Shown here piece by piece: positions 1 through 12,139 of a stretch of 64,000 nt of DNA. The position numbers and the translations under genes are program-made. Origin of the DNA: Zeugodacus cucurbitae (lineage: Eukaryota > Arthropoda > Insecta > Diptera > Tephritidae); the NCBI RefSeq assembly GCF_028554725.1, contig NC_071670.1:8360501-8424500 (forward strand), written 5' to 3'. The notes under the pieces are model-generated. The model did not search any database. It saw only the letters and a list, made by a program, of their open reading frames with translations, and was not told the origin of the DNA. Position 1 is the first letter of the stretch. Each line of letters begins with the position of its first letter.

Positions 1-1648
1 ATATTATGCAACAAATAACTTCAAAAATATTTTTAAAAATAGTAGAACATCGATGTAGAACTAGCTAATTACTTCGAAGCAGTAATAAAAATCGTGAAAG
101 ACCCTAAAGATCCTAAGAGGGGTAATGTCATACAGTAATCCATCTGTCATATTGACCCTAAGAGGGTCTCATTTATTTCAATGTCATGCAGTAATCCATC
201 GAAAACTGTTCTTACTAATCTCCCAATTCTTCAAATTACCTCAAGAAAATAAGCAGACAAAATAGTATAACGTCGAAATAGAACCACCAAATTACTTCGA
301 AACTGTAACCAAAATCTTCTTCTAACCTCCCGACATAGACCTTACATATTATCCAACAAATAATCTCAAAAAAATAAACGGACAAAATAGTAGGACCTCG
401 AAGAAGAACCAGCAACTTACTTCGAAGTTATTTATCGAGATTTATTTCAAAGTCATACCGTAAACAATATATGAGCGGTAACACATCGAAGCTGAATCAT
501 CAAATTACTTCGAAGAAATAATCCCAATCGTGAGAGTCCCTACTAAACCTATAAAAGCCTCAAAGTCAAACAGTTATCAATAAAGTAACGGTAAGACATC
601 GAAAATTGCTCTTTGCTCCTCAAAAAATAGCAGAACATCGAAACAGAACCAAAAATTATTTCGAAACACTAATCAAAAACGTTATAGACACTGCTGACCC
701 TAAAACAAAGTCATTAAAATAATAGAACGAGGTTACCTTTCTCCAAGCTCAGGTCGTCGTTCAAGCAAAAAGTTTCAAAAAAAGTTCTCAAAAACGGTTT
801 ATTGAAGTAGCAGAACCAGATCAAGATAGAAAGCAATCCACTCAAAACCTAAATAGTCTATGCGGAAAGCCATGAAACGAATAAAGACTCATCAGAAATG
901 TTTATGAACACACAACTTCTTAACTTAGTCCACTAGATCCACAGAAGATAATCTGATATTGAGATCGAAAATTATGTGAGGAGATCGAAAACCCTGGGTA
1001 ATAGCTACCATACTTCACATGAACTTTTCAACGACGGAGAGGTCTCCATCTAACATCAAAAATCATATTGAAAACCTTCAGTGCTTTAGGATCAATGTCC
1101 ATTCGGATGGTGAATTAGGTGTTGGGTTTTCGTATCTAGATACGAATAAGAAGCTCTCTTTCCTTTTGGAACCAATTTTGAAGTTCTCCGAAATGTCTTC
1201 TATTTATATTCAACTTCATCTTAGTCAGAACTAGAAAATCTGAATGGCGAAATGAAATGAAAACAAATATTTAAGACCTTAATTGTCATCCGAGATTTTC
1301 GAAGTAAATATATAGATCACTATACAAATGATGATTCCCTTTCTTATAACACCAGGTTTAGATCGTCGTTTTTACTTCGACGACTCAAATCCAATCCCCT
1401 AAAGTTTTCCCAAAAATATCTTATTATTTTCAGAATTCCTTCAGCCTACAACTAACTCAAGGTAAGTCATTCAAACGATCTCAACGGTAAGTACTTATTT
1501 CGGGCTTTTTGGTTCAAAAATGCATGCTGCAACTGTTAAATATTACACATACTGCGCAGATTTGTAGTACTCTTACCAAATCCCTTTTGTTTATAAACAT
1601 TTCGATTCACGCTTTAATCTTTACATATATCTCTTCCACCCCACACAG
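1..1648. other. norpA intron / 5' flank with degenerate repeats, no coding exon recognised
   Basis: No exon matching the N-terminal PH-domain part of PLC-beta could be found here, so the missing norpA exons lie to the left of the window. Bases 46-667 carry five imperfect copies of a ~35-bp unit (separate entry). A 71-codon open frame at 1019-1234 has no recognisable homology and no convincing splice context. The stretch just before 1649 is pyrimidine-rich and ends in ACACAG, a good acceptor for the first visible norpA exon. Confidence 0.6.
46..667. repeat. Five dispersed copies of a ~35-bp imperfect repeat ending in TTCGAAG
   Basis: Copies start near 46, 268, 393, 482 and 633. Each reads roughly ACATCGAAG-TAGAACCA-CAAATTACTTCGAAG, so each copy is bounded by TCGAA at both ends, giving it partial inverted symmetry. 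Spacing is irregular (about 90-220 bp). A second short motif, GACCCTAA(G)AG, occurs between copies near 109 and 155. Function unknown; a degraded tandem satellite is the simplest reading. Confidence 0.6.
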
Positions 1649-4600
1649 TTGGATGCGTTTAAGTTTTTCGGTGGAAAAGGGTGGCAAAATACCCATTAAA
1701 GTGGTAGCGAAAACTTTTGCGTCCGGCAAAACGGAAAAGCTGGTATATCAATGCTTTAAGGAAGTCGGACTACCGGACGATAAGAGTGCCACCATGACGA
1801 AGGAAGAGTTTACATTCGATAAGTTTTATGCGTTATACCACAAGGTGTGCCCACGCAATGACATCGAAGAGCTGTTCACTTCCATGTAAGTTGAGAATGG
1901 GGTCATGAATGGGTGAAATGTTTGTATTTAAGTGGATAGAGAATATGTGTGAAGTTACTAGGGTGGACTCAAAAAGTAGGAGATTTAGAATTTTCTTTGT
2001 GAACAATGTATCGACCAGAGTCAATCGGAAGGACTGAAATCGGGGAGATGAAGCTGAAACAGCTTTCTTATGATCAATATTCACAAGATCCTGTTGAAGC
2101 CAGATTCTTTGATTATTCTCCAGGATTATTAAGCGTTGTGTTGGTTAGAGATGTGAAACCAAACAAGAGGTACAGTTGGTTAGATTGAGAAGCATAGCAG
2201 TTTCTATCTTAAAACAAGATTCTAAGGAAACGAACTTTGACGAGTCTTCTGAGTATCGATCTTGACTAAGTATTTATATTGAAAAATATAATTTTAGAGA
2301 TTGCTTTGTTGCATTCCTTAACAGTTCTGGGTTCAATACTGGGACCATCCACAGGTTTCTAGCATTGAGAGAGGTATTGAAACAAATATAATGAACTTCG
2401 AGTCTTCCATGTATTGACGGAGAGTATATATTTTGGAAGAAAAAACTCTCGAAAATATTTTATTGCTTACTTTGACAGTTTTGTGTATAGTACTGGGACC
2501 ACCCTCTTATATGAGTAGCAGCTAGTCTTATATGGCGAGTGACTGCTAAACGTCAACTAATATTTATTTATTTACTTTTTAACTCCATAATGCACAACCA
2601 ATATTTATATTTGTTCTTCTACATTTTATTTGCCTTTACCTTCACTCCCTCATACACAACAGCACGAAGGGTAAATCGGAAGTCATATCGATGGTACAGT
2701 TCGTACAGTTCATGAATGAAAAGCAACGTGATCCACGTATGAATGAAATTTTATATCCGCTCTATGATGAGAAGCGTTGCACGGAGATAATCAACGATTA
2801 TGAATTGGACGAGGAGAAGAAGAAGGCGGGTAAGTACTACTAACTATATTACTTCTAAGTTGAGTAGTCTACTAATATACCACCACAAACTCAGGTCAAT
2901 TGTCGATGGATGGCTTCAAGCGTTATCTCATGTCCGATGAGAATGCGCCCGTATTCTTGGATCGCTTAGAAATGTATATGGAAATGGATCATCCATTGGC
3001 GCATTACTACATCAATAGCTCGCATAATACCTATCTGTCGGGACGACAAATTGGTGGTAAGAGTTCAGTAGAAATGTATCGGCAGACGTTACTAGCGGGT
3101 TGTAGGTGAGTTTAAGAGACTAGGAAGATTAAAACAAAGTTTGAGACGCACTCTTTTTTCAACTGTCTCATACAGATGCGTCGAGCTGGACTGTTGGAAT
3201 GGCAAAGGTGAAGACGAGGAGCCCATCGTTACGCACGGTCACGCCTACTGTACTGAAATTCTATTTAAAGTGAGTAATCTGTTTGGTACGAACTGTTTTC
3301 AGAGTCATTACTTTGTATACTCGTCACTAGGATTGCATTCAAGCCATCGCCGATTGTGCATTTGTCTCCTCCGAGTATCCTGTTATATTATCCTTTGAGA
3401 ATCACTGCAATCGTGCGCAGCAATATAAATTAGCTAAATACTGTGATGACTTCTTTGGTGAATTATTACTAAAAGAACCGTTGCCCGATCATCCGGTGAG
3501 TTGTAAATCGATAGTTTGATATACATTCCGCTAACTGTTACTCGAACACAGCTCGATCCTGGTTTACCGCTCCCACCGCCGAATAAATTGAAACGGAAAA
3601 TACTGATAAAGAATAAACGCATGAAACCGGAAGTGGAGAAGGTTGAATTGGAGCTCTGGTTGAAGGGTGAACTGAAAACCGATGATGACCCGGAAGAAGA
3701 TGCGAGCGCCAAACCACCTGAAGCAGCGCCACCACCACCAGAGGCGGCTGCCGCACCACCAGCAGGCGAACCCGGCGCTGATGGTGCAGCGCCTGAGGCC
3801 GAGGCAGCAGCGGTCAATTACAGCGGCTCCACGACGAATGTACACCCTTGGCTGTCGTCGATGGTCAATTATGCGCAGCCTATTAAATTCCAGGGCTTCG
3901 ATAAGGCTATCGGTTAGTATTTTAGAAAACAATATTTTTGAAAAATATAACTATTTTTTTTTTTTGTTGCACAGAGAAAAACATCGCTCACAACATGTCG
4001 TCGTTTGCCGAAGCGGCCGGTATGAATTATCTCAAACAGAGCTCCATCGACTTTGTCAATTATAACAAACGTCAAATGTCGCGTATTTACCCGAAAGGCA
4101 CACGCGCCGACTCTTCCAACTATATGCCACAAGTGTTCTGGAACGCTGGCTGTCAGATGGTCTCGCTCAATTTCCAAACCTCCGATCTGCCTATGCAATT
4201 GAATCAGGGTAAATTTGAATATAACGGTGGCTGCGGCTACCTGCTCAAGCCGGATTTTATGCGTCGCTCCGACAAGGATTTCGATCCGTTTGCCGATGCG
4301 CCCGTGGACGGTGTGATTGCCGCGCAGTGCTCAGTGAAAATTATAGCCGGTCAATTCTTGTCGGACAAAAAGGTCGGCACCTACGTCGAAGTCGACATGT
4401 TCGGTCTGCCCTCCGATACCGTAAAGAAAGAGTTTCGTACACGTTTGGTGCCTAACAACGGTTTGAATCCCGTTTACAATGAGGATCCGTTTGTCTTTCG
4501 TAAAGTCGTGTTGCCCGATTTGGCTGTGCTGCGTTTCGGCGTCTATGAAGAGAGTGGCAAAATGATTGGACAGCGTATATTACCGTTGGATGGTCTACAG

Positions 4601-7600
4601 GCCGGCTATCGACACGTCTCACTGCGTACCGAAGCGAATTTCCCTATGTCGTTGCCTATGCTTTTCGTCAACATCGAATTAAAGATTTATGTACCTGATG
4701 GCTTTGAGGATTTCATGGCCATGCTGTCGGATCCGAGAGGATTTGCGGGCGCTGCAGCAAAACAAAATGAACAAATGAAAGCGCTGGGCATTGAAGAGCA
4801 GAGCGGTGGTGCGGCACGTGATGCCGGCAAAGCCAAGGAGGAGGAGAAGAAAGAACCACCACTCGTATTCGAGCCGGTAACGTTAGAATCACTGCGCGGT
4901 GAGAAGGGCTTCCAAAAGGTGGCCAAAAAGCAGAACAAAGAGCTCGATACGCTTAAAAAGAAACACACCAAAGAACGCATGACCATGCAGAAGAATCAGA
5001 ATGCAGCTATCGATCGGCTCATCAAGGGAAAGAGGTTGGCAATTGATTTGGAATGGTTGTAATACGTAGTTTGATGAATGAAAATAAATTGCTGGTTTTC
5101 TTTTTCACTTTCTCTTTCTACAGCAAAGATGAGATACGCAATGACACCACGATCAAGAATGCAATCACCGAGCAGACACAACAGTGGACCGAGATGATTG
5201 CCAAACACAAGAAAGAGGAGTGGGACATGTTGCGGCAACATGTGCAGGACTCGCAGGAAGCAATGAAGGCTTTGATGCTGACCGTGCAGGCGCAGCAAGT
5301 GAAGCAGCTGGAGGAGCGACATGCGCGGTAAGCTTGGAAGAAACTTCAGCTAAAGACTATAAATAAATATTTTTATTATTAATATTCTCCAGTGATATTA
5401 AAGACTTGAATGCTAAGCAAGCCAAAACCTCCGCTGATACCGCCAAAGAGGTGCAAAATGATAAAACATTGAAGACGAAGAATGAGAAGGATCGACGATT
5501 GCGTGAGAAACGACAAAATAATATCAAACGCTTCATGGAGGAGAAAAAGGTGAGCACGGCATTTATGGTTATAATATAAATATAGAGTTGAGCATATGTT
5601 AGAGCTTTAATTTTGTGAAGCTTTAAGTTTAAAGTCCGTCGTTCAGTTGGTTAAACTTTAAGTCAGACGAGCACGAAATAAGTTCTAGTCGATAAATTAT
5701 AGTTATATAAAAATTATAGAGATGAGAAAGTGTTAGGGCTTTAAGTTTGTGGAGCTTAAAGCTTTAAATAAGTGCGTGGCGAGCACAACATAGTTTTCGA
5801 GTCGATAAATTATAGTTATATTAAAAATGTGGAGATGAGAATGTGTTAGAGCTTTCGTTTTGTGGAGCTTTAAGCTTTAAGCCAGGCGAGCACGATATGA
5901 TTTTTAATTCGATAAATGATAGTTACAGTTAAAATTATAGAGATGAAAATGTAAAAGCTCAATTCAGTTTCCAGAGCTTTAAGCTTTAAGGGAACTTTGC
6001 AAGTAGTTTTTCAGCTTTCTTATACCTTATACGAGCACGATATAGCTTTTAAGTTTATAAATGATAGTTATATAAAAATTATAGAGATAAGTATGTGTTA
6101 GAGCTTTCAGTTTATAAAGCTTTAAGCTTTAAAGCAACTCTATAATTGATTTTTCAACTTTATTACACCTTATTGTGGTATAAATACCGAGTTTTTTAAT
6201 ACAAAAAATGATATTTCCACAACACTTGTTGCTTTAAAATGTAAGATATGAAATTCCCAGTGTAGCATTTATATATTTTAATACTCAAAAAAGCTTACAA
6301 TCTACAAATATGTTTTCAATTCTTCTCTTCCGCCAGCAAATCGGTGTTAAACAGGGACGTGCTATGGAAAAACTCAAAATGGCACACGGCAAACAAGTCG
6401 AGGAATTTAGTACTGACGTGCAAAAGGTACTAAACGAAACACTCCGGCAAACCGACACTATAACCAGTATTGAGACTGTACTTTAGTGCAGTTAAATTAA
6501 AAACAAAAACAAAAACTATAAAATATGTAGTATTGAAAACTTAGCGACCAAATAGTTGTGCTTGTTGAATGAAGCAGCCACAAAACAGTGTGTGCTAAAT
6601 TGCATAACAAAGTAATTATAGTAGTAGTAGTAGTAGTAGAAATAGTAGTAAATGCTTAGAAAAATTTAATATTTTAAATAATTAACTTGTCTTTAAGTAC
6701 ACACAACAATACTTTTTAAAGCATAAATATGTGTCTTGCTCGATGCAACGTACCAATATACATTTTTATAAAATAGTAGTAGAAAAGTATAGCACAGTGG
6801 GCACAAATGGCTGCATACGATTGCGAAAAATTGAAAAAAAACTAATTTTGGTGCTAAAAATAGCTAAATATTTACGAAATAATTATTTGGAGACGTGTTT
6901 TCCATCATTAATTCGGTTTTAAAATTAGTAATAAAAAAATATATTTCTTGAAATGTAAAGAAAACTAATATATTAATTATATATAATAATAAATATACTG
7001 TTATACGACATTTAGAACTAATTCAGTTACAAAATTATTTTTTGAAAAATTAGTACTAAATTTGGAACAACAGATTTAGTGCATTAAAATTTCAGAAAAC
7101 TTTGAAAACTAATTTTGGTGCTAAATAATTAGGAAATAATTAATTTTTCCAATAAATAATTTGGTTTTATAATTAGTACAAAAAATTTTAGTACAAAATA
7201 TATTTGTTAAAACGTGAAAAAACTTTAATATTAATAAAATATGATTAAACTAAATTTAGAAAAAGCACAGTTATCAAAAGAACAAATAATTTAGTACTAA
7301 ATTTGGCATAAATGATTTATTTCATTAAAATTCCCTAGTTACCTCACCTTCTTATTAATAAATTTATAGCTTGAGAATAGTTCTAAATTCGATCCATTAG
7401 TACAATATTGATGTTCGAATTATTAGTATTAATTAGTTACTATTATGGTATCATTGTATTAGTAACTCAAAATACGAAATTTTATTACTATATACAGTAC
7501 TAAATTTTGTACAACTATTCTTTAGTACTGAACTCTGAACAAAAATTGTACTTAGTATACTTTGTAGTTCATTTTCGAGTTACTAAATTTAGAACAAAAG

Positions 7601-9955
7601 TGAATGAATTTTCAATGCAAATATGGTACTAAAATAGTACAAAAATTGTACTAAAATGTAAATTTTAGTAAAAGTCATCTATGTACATAATAAATACATT
7701 GAAAATGTACCATGACAGCTGTTCTAAATAGTATCAAATAATAGTACTTAATTACAAATTAATTAGTACAAGTAAATAGGTTGAGTTTTAGTATTAGTTG
7801 ACATTCAAAGTAAAAAAATAATAATTTTATAAAGAGAAGGTATGTTCAAAACATAAGGAACATTTTAAAATTTCAAATTGGCAAACAAAATGCAAATATG
7901 TAGCTATTTTTAACACCAAAATTAGTATATTTTAAAATTTTTTCTTATTAAAAAGTGTCTGCCTGCAGTAAAAATTAGATAGAAGAATTGGTTGAGTACA
8001 AAATTTTAGAATATTATGCTTTTTATTTTTTAAATTTTTCTTCAAACCTACATATAAAGTATATATTAATTGGATTTTTTAGTACTAATAAATTAAAGTA
8101 AAAAATCCTTCAAAAAAAAGTTTACGTTTTTTTATTTAAATGGAATTTTAAAATTTATTATATTTTTTTTAATTGTTTTTTTTTTTATTAATTTATTTAT
8201 ATATTTTTTTCAATTTTGCTGAGAGCATTGCACATATTTTCTGTCAAATATTTACAGCGATTGGCAAAAATATTAAAATATATTTTATTTTATTTTTTAA
8301 TTTTAAAAAATTTTTTTGTTATTTTCTGTGAATAAATAATTATAATTTTTTTATTTAAAATAATTTATTTCAAAAAATTTATTAGATTTTTATTATTATT
8401 TTTTTTATTTTATAAAAAATTACTTTCTATCAATAAAATGTTTTGAATTTCACTTTTTTTCGTTTAACTTTTTTATAATTTTAATGAAAATTTTGTATTA
8501 TTTTTTAGAAAAAAATTAAAATTAGTGCTTGAAGAAAAATATTTTTTTCATATTTAAAAAAAATACTTTTAAATTTTTTATAGAGTTTTATAAACAATTA
8601 TTTTTGTTTTTTTCTGAAAAAAATCTAATAAAAATAATTAATTTTTTTTATTTAAATAAATTTAATTCGAAAAATTATTAGTTTTTTTATATTTTTTAAT
8701 TTTAAAAAATTTAATTTTATAAAATATTACCTTCTTTTAATAAAATGTTTAGAATTTCACATTTTTGCTTAATTTTTTTTTTATAATTTTGATGAAAATT
8801 ATGTTTTTTAATTTTATAATTATTTTTTTTTTAATTTTTTTTAAATATTTTTTAAATTTTTTAAAAATTTAATTTTATAAAAAATTACTTTAATTTAAAT
8901 TATTGTAATTAAATAAATTATAAATTTTGTATTTTTATTAGAAAAGAATTAAAAAAAATATTTTTTAAAAAAATTGCTTGGGGAAAAATACTTTTTCATA
9001 TTTTTTTCAAAAAATTACTCGTTATTTTTTTAATTAAAAAAAATAGTTCATTTCAATAAAATTATTAAAATTTCAGTTATTTTATTTAATTTTAAATTTT
9101 TTTTTCAATTTTAATGAAAAATTAGTTTTATTTTTAGAAAAAATTTTTTGGCGAAAATTTTGTTATTGAATTTTTGATTGTGAAATTTTATTCAGCACAG
9201 CACAACACTTCAAAATAATTTATTAATTATTTATAAATTATTAAATTTAAGTACCATTTTAAGAAAGAGTATAATATTTGTTTAAAAAATTTGAAGTAAA
9301 TTACTTTAAATATTAAAAGGCAATAATGCATATTTTTTTGATTTTTTTTTTGGCTTTTTATGTATGTAAAATTTTAATTAAAAATAAATTATTATTTTTT
9401 AATTAATAATAAATTTAATTTATTAAAATTATATATTTTTTATTTATAAATATATATATCTACAATGTATGTATGTAGCTCAAATAGTCTTTTCATTTTC
9501 AAATGAGTAACCTCTGAGTGATTTACCGGTTACTCGCGTGCATGTAAATATATTTCACACTACTCTCTTCAATACATACAACACTTTAAACCGTTACACA
9601 TGTAATTATTTATTTGCATAACTGTTGTTAAGCTTGCGTTTTTAGTTTCATAAGTTTTGTGTTCATTAATTAGCAAATTAATCTACTATTTAGTTGAATA
9701 ATTGTCTATGTATTCTTAATTTTGTAAAAGCGCTGCAGTAGAATACTGAATAAAATGATTGCCAGAAAGTGAACGTCACTTTTGTAGTATTTGACTGATT
9801 GTCAGCTGTTTTATTTCCACCAAACTGTAAAAAAATACAACTAACCGCACGCATTATATTTTCAACCTTTTTCTCCCAACAAACAGTTACTCGATATGTA
9901 CAAAATGGAGGAGGAGGCGTACAAGATACAAGGCAAATCTGAATTCTATGCCTAG
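1649..9955 (+). CDS. norpA: 1-phosphatidylinositol 4,5-bisphosphate phospholipase C beta (norpA), 3' eleven exons, 5' partial
   Basis: Eye PLC-beta, which cleaves PIP2 to IP3 and DAG in photoreceptor rhabdomeres downstream of Gq. Exons: 1649-1885, 2663-2829, 2895-3105, 3176-3269, 3331-3495, 3552-3912, 3975-5034, 5124-5327, 5393-5549, 6337-6426 and 9887-9955. Joins keep frame and give about 938 residues; Drosophila norpA has about 1,095, so the N-terminal PH-domain part is missing. The EF-hand region comes first. The X box follows with INSSHNTYLSGRQ and VTHGH, holding the two catalytic histidines. A Pro/Ala/Glu-rich X-Y linker (about 3680-3820) precedes the Y box (VNYNKRQMSRIYPKG, NAGCQMVSLNFQT). 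Then come a C2 domain and a long Lys/Glu-rich coiled-coil tail for Gq and membrane contact. The donor after 5034 (GTTGGC) is weak. The protein ends SEFYA at TAG 9953-9955. Near-identity to Drosophila NORPA makes the call secure. Confidence 0.96.
5550..6336 (+). repeat. Tandem ~100-145-bp repeats in a norpA intron
   Basis: The intron between the exons ending 5549 and starting 6337 holds about five diverged units. The shared core is GATAAATTATAGTTATA followed by TAGAGATGAGAATGTGTTAGAGCTTT, then a GAGCTTTAAGCTTTAA stretch and CGAGCACGATAT. Units start near 5570, 5690, 5810, 5910 and 6053. The AAGCTTTAA piece is palindromic. It is an intronic tandem array with no coding potential. Confidence 0.75.
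6427..6486 (+). other. norpA: Possible alternative C-terminus of norpA by intron retention
   Basis: If the donor after 6426 (GTACTA) is not used, the frame runs on for 19 codons and stops at TAG 6484-6486, ending in ETVL. Ser/Thr-x-hydrophobic at the C-terminus is a class I PDZ-ligand pattern, whereas the spliced form ends in FYA. An AATAAA lies near 6931. No transcript evidence is available; this may be simple chance read-through. Confidence 0.25.
6487..9886 (+). other. Long, extremely AT-rich last intron of norpA
   Basis: From about 6980 to 7900 the words TAGTAC, GTACTAAA and TTTGGAACAA recur many times in diverged form. From about 8080 to 9480 the sequence is nearly pure A/T, with the displayed (sense) strand rich in T runs. 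No coding exon is visible. The acceptor for the terminal exon (CCCAACAAACAG) ends at 9886. Confidence 0.6.
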
Positions 9956-10637
9956 AACGCAACTAGCATAACAGCGGAGGCGCCACTTTTATAATATTGG
10001 TGTGGTGTACGAGGTGTGGTGAAAAACGTGGTGAAAAAACGCTTAAACGCTTACAGTGTAAGCCTGTCTCAATGGCAAACGAAACGACAATTGGCACTGG
10101 CATAGAGGCTGCACTTATGTAAAAGTTTAAAATGCAATCGAAATAATATTATTAAGTATTTAATATTTATTTAATTATTTATAGCAAGTAAAAAGTATAA
10201 ATTAAAAATTTAGAAAAAAACAAAAAAAAAACTAAATATTAGAACGCAATTCTATGTAAAACCTTTCAAAGCGAATATTGAAGAAAAATTATTTATAGTA
10301 AAGTAACGTGAAATTTCTATATACATACATATATATATATATATATTTATGCAAAGAATGAAGAAACATACATATATAAAAAATATATATAAAATATATA
10401 AAAAAAAATAAAATTTTAGCATTAATAAAAATTAATTATTAGTAAACTAGTGTAAAATAAGTGCAACAGCAATGAATTCGAAATATTATAGCAGAGAAAC
10501 TCTTGAAAAACGAGTTTAAAGTTTAACACCGATTACTTGTTTAAGTCAACTATAACCTTAAAAAAGCTAAGAACATGCGTTAACAATAACTAATAACGTA
10601 ACACTTAACGTTTACAGAACAAAATTAATAAAAAAAT
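9956..10637. other. norpA 3' UTR and downstream DNA
   Basis: The stretch follows the norpA stop. AT-rich with short AT microsatellites around 10320-10400. No gene recognised. Confidence 0.5.
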
Positions 10638-10945
10638 AAGAAAATAAAATATAAAATATAAAATATAAAGTATAAAATATAAAATATAAAATATAAAATA
10701 TAAAATATAAAATATAAAATATAAAATATAAAATATAAAATATAAAATATAAAATATAAAATATAAAATATAAAATATAAAATATAAAATATAAAATATA
10801 AAATATAAAATATAAAATATAAAATATAAAATATAAAATATAAAATATAAAATATAAAATATAAAATATAAAATATAAAATATAAAATATAAAATATAAA
10901 ATATAAAATATAAAATATAAAATATAAAATATAAAATATAAAATA
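10638..10945. repeat. 7-bp tandem array of TATAAAA units (~43 copies)
   Basis: About 300 bp of nearly uninterrupted TATAAAA (equally AAAATAT) with one early variant (TATAAAG). It is followed by looser A/T-rich low-complexity sequence to about 11110. On the complementary strand it reads as a false open frame of Phe/Ile/Tyr/Leu. The unit equals a consensus TATA box, but nothing shows that it acts as a promoter. Confidence 0.95.
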
Positions 10946-12139
10946 AATATTAATAAATAAAACATAAAATATAAAATATAATAAATAAAATTAAAATTAA
11001 TAAATAAAATAAAAAAAAAATGAATATAATAAAATAAAATAAAAATAAATAAAAAAATATAAAGATAAAATGAGATAAAATAAAATTAACAAAATTAAAA
11101 AAAAAACAATATGGCAACATTAAAAAAGTTAAGACCCAACAGACAGTTCAATAGTTCATTAACAAAAAAATAAAAAATAAAAATCAATAGAAACCAAAAA
11201 AAGTTTAAAAAAAATAGATTTACAACAATTGTTGCAAGTTACAAATCAATAAATTTCTAAAATAAAATATAAACTTGTATTCTAAAAAAACACATATTCA
11301 ACAATAGCAACAATATAAAGTAATAGCAAAGTGTATAGACATTAATAAATGTATCCAATAAAAAAACCCCACATTAATATTGTAAGTAACAACAAAATAC
11401 AAAAAGGATATAGACAGTATTCTCAACTACATAATGCCGAATATAAAAATATGAAAATAAACAATTAAACCAAAAGTGTACTAGTTACATACATACAAAC
11501 TATACCCAGTAACTTGAGTTTCCGCCTCACCACCTATTTACTTAGTATACCTATAGTACGTACATACATACATACATACCCAAATACATATAAACATTTT
11601 GAGATTTTAGTATATAATATTATAATAAAATAGTATAACTGTAACACCAAAATCCAAAAATACCGTATGCCAAAATGCAATAAATGGAAAGAATGGGAAA
11701 TTTTAACACAAATATATAAAAGAAAATCACCAAAAATATTTTCGAGTATGTGTATGGTGAATAGAGGTGAAGTTGAAAAAGCTGTTTGAGAACAATGGTG
11801 AAAAAATTATTTAATTCTTTTGAAAAACAACCGTTAACTTTATTTGAAAGTGCTGAGATCACTGCAAAGTCATTAAAATAAAGGCAAAAATAAGAAAGTC
11901 GACAAAGCAAAATTTTTTTCCATCAACTTCTCCAATAAATTTCACCATAGTATAGCCTTAAAAGGGTTATTGACATTTTGGGTTATGTAGAATTGTAGTT
12001 TTTTCAAAGCAAATACATAAAAATAATTTCAGTTACTATAAACCATAAAATGTAATAACAGGCAAATATAAGTTTATAATTTTTGATTTTGCATGAAACT
12101 AGAATTTCTGATAATTTTCGATAAATTACAGGCTTAAGG
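10946..12139. other. Intergenic AT-rich DNA
   Basis: Low-complexity A-rich sequence, short ACAT microsatellites near 11560-11580, and no recognisable gene on either strand. Confidence 0.5.

Noticed and set aside
1019..1234. 71-codon + frame before norpA exons
   Set aside because: No similarity to the PLC-beta N-terminus and no fitting donor; AT-rich chance frame.
3434..3932. Several antisense and shifted frames over the norpA X-Y linker
   Set aside because: Shadows of the Pro/Ala/Glu-rich coding exon 3552-3912; no splice or family support.
10612..10965. 117-codon minus-strand frame of repeated YILYFIF
   Set aside because: It is only the translation of the TATAAAA array.
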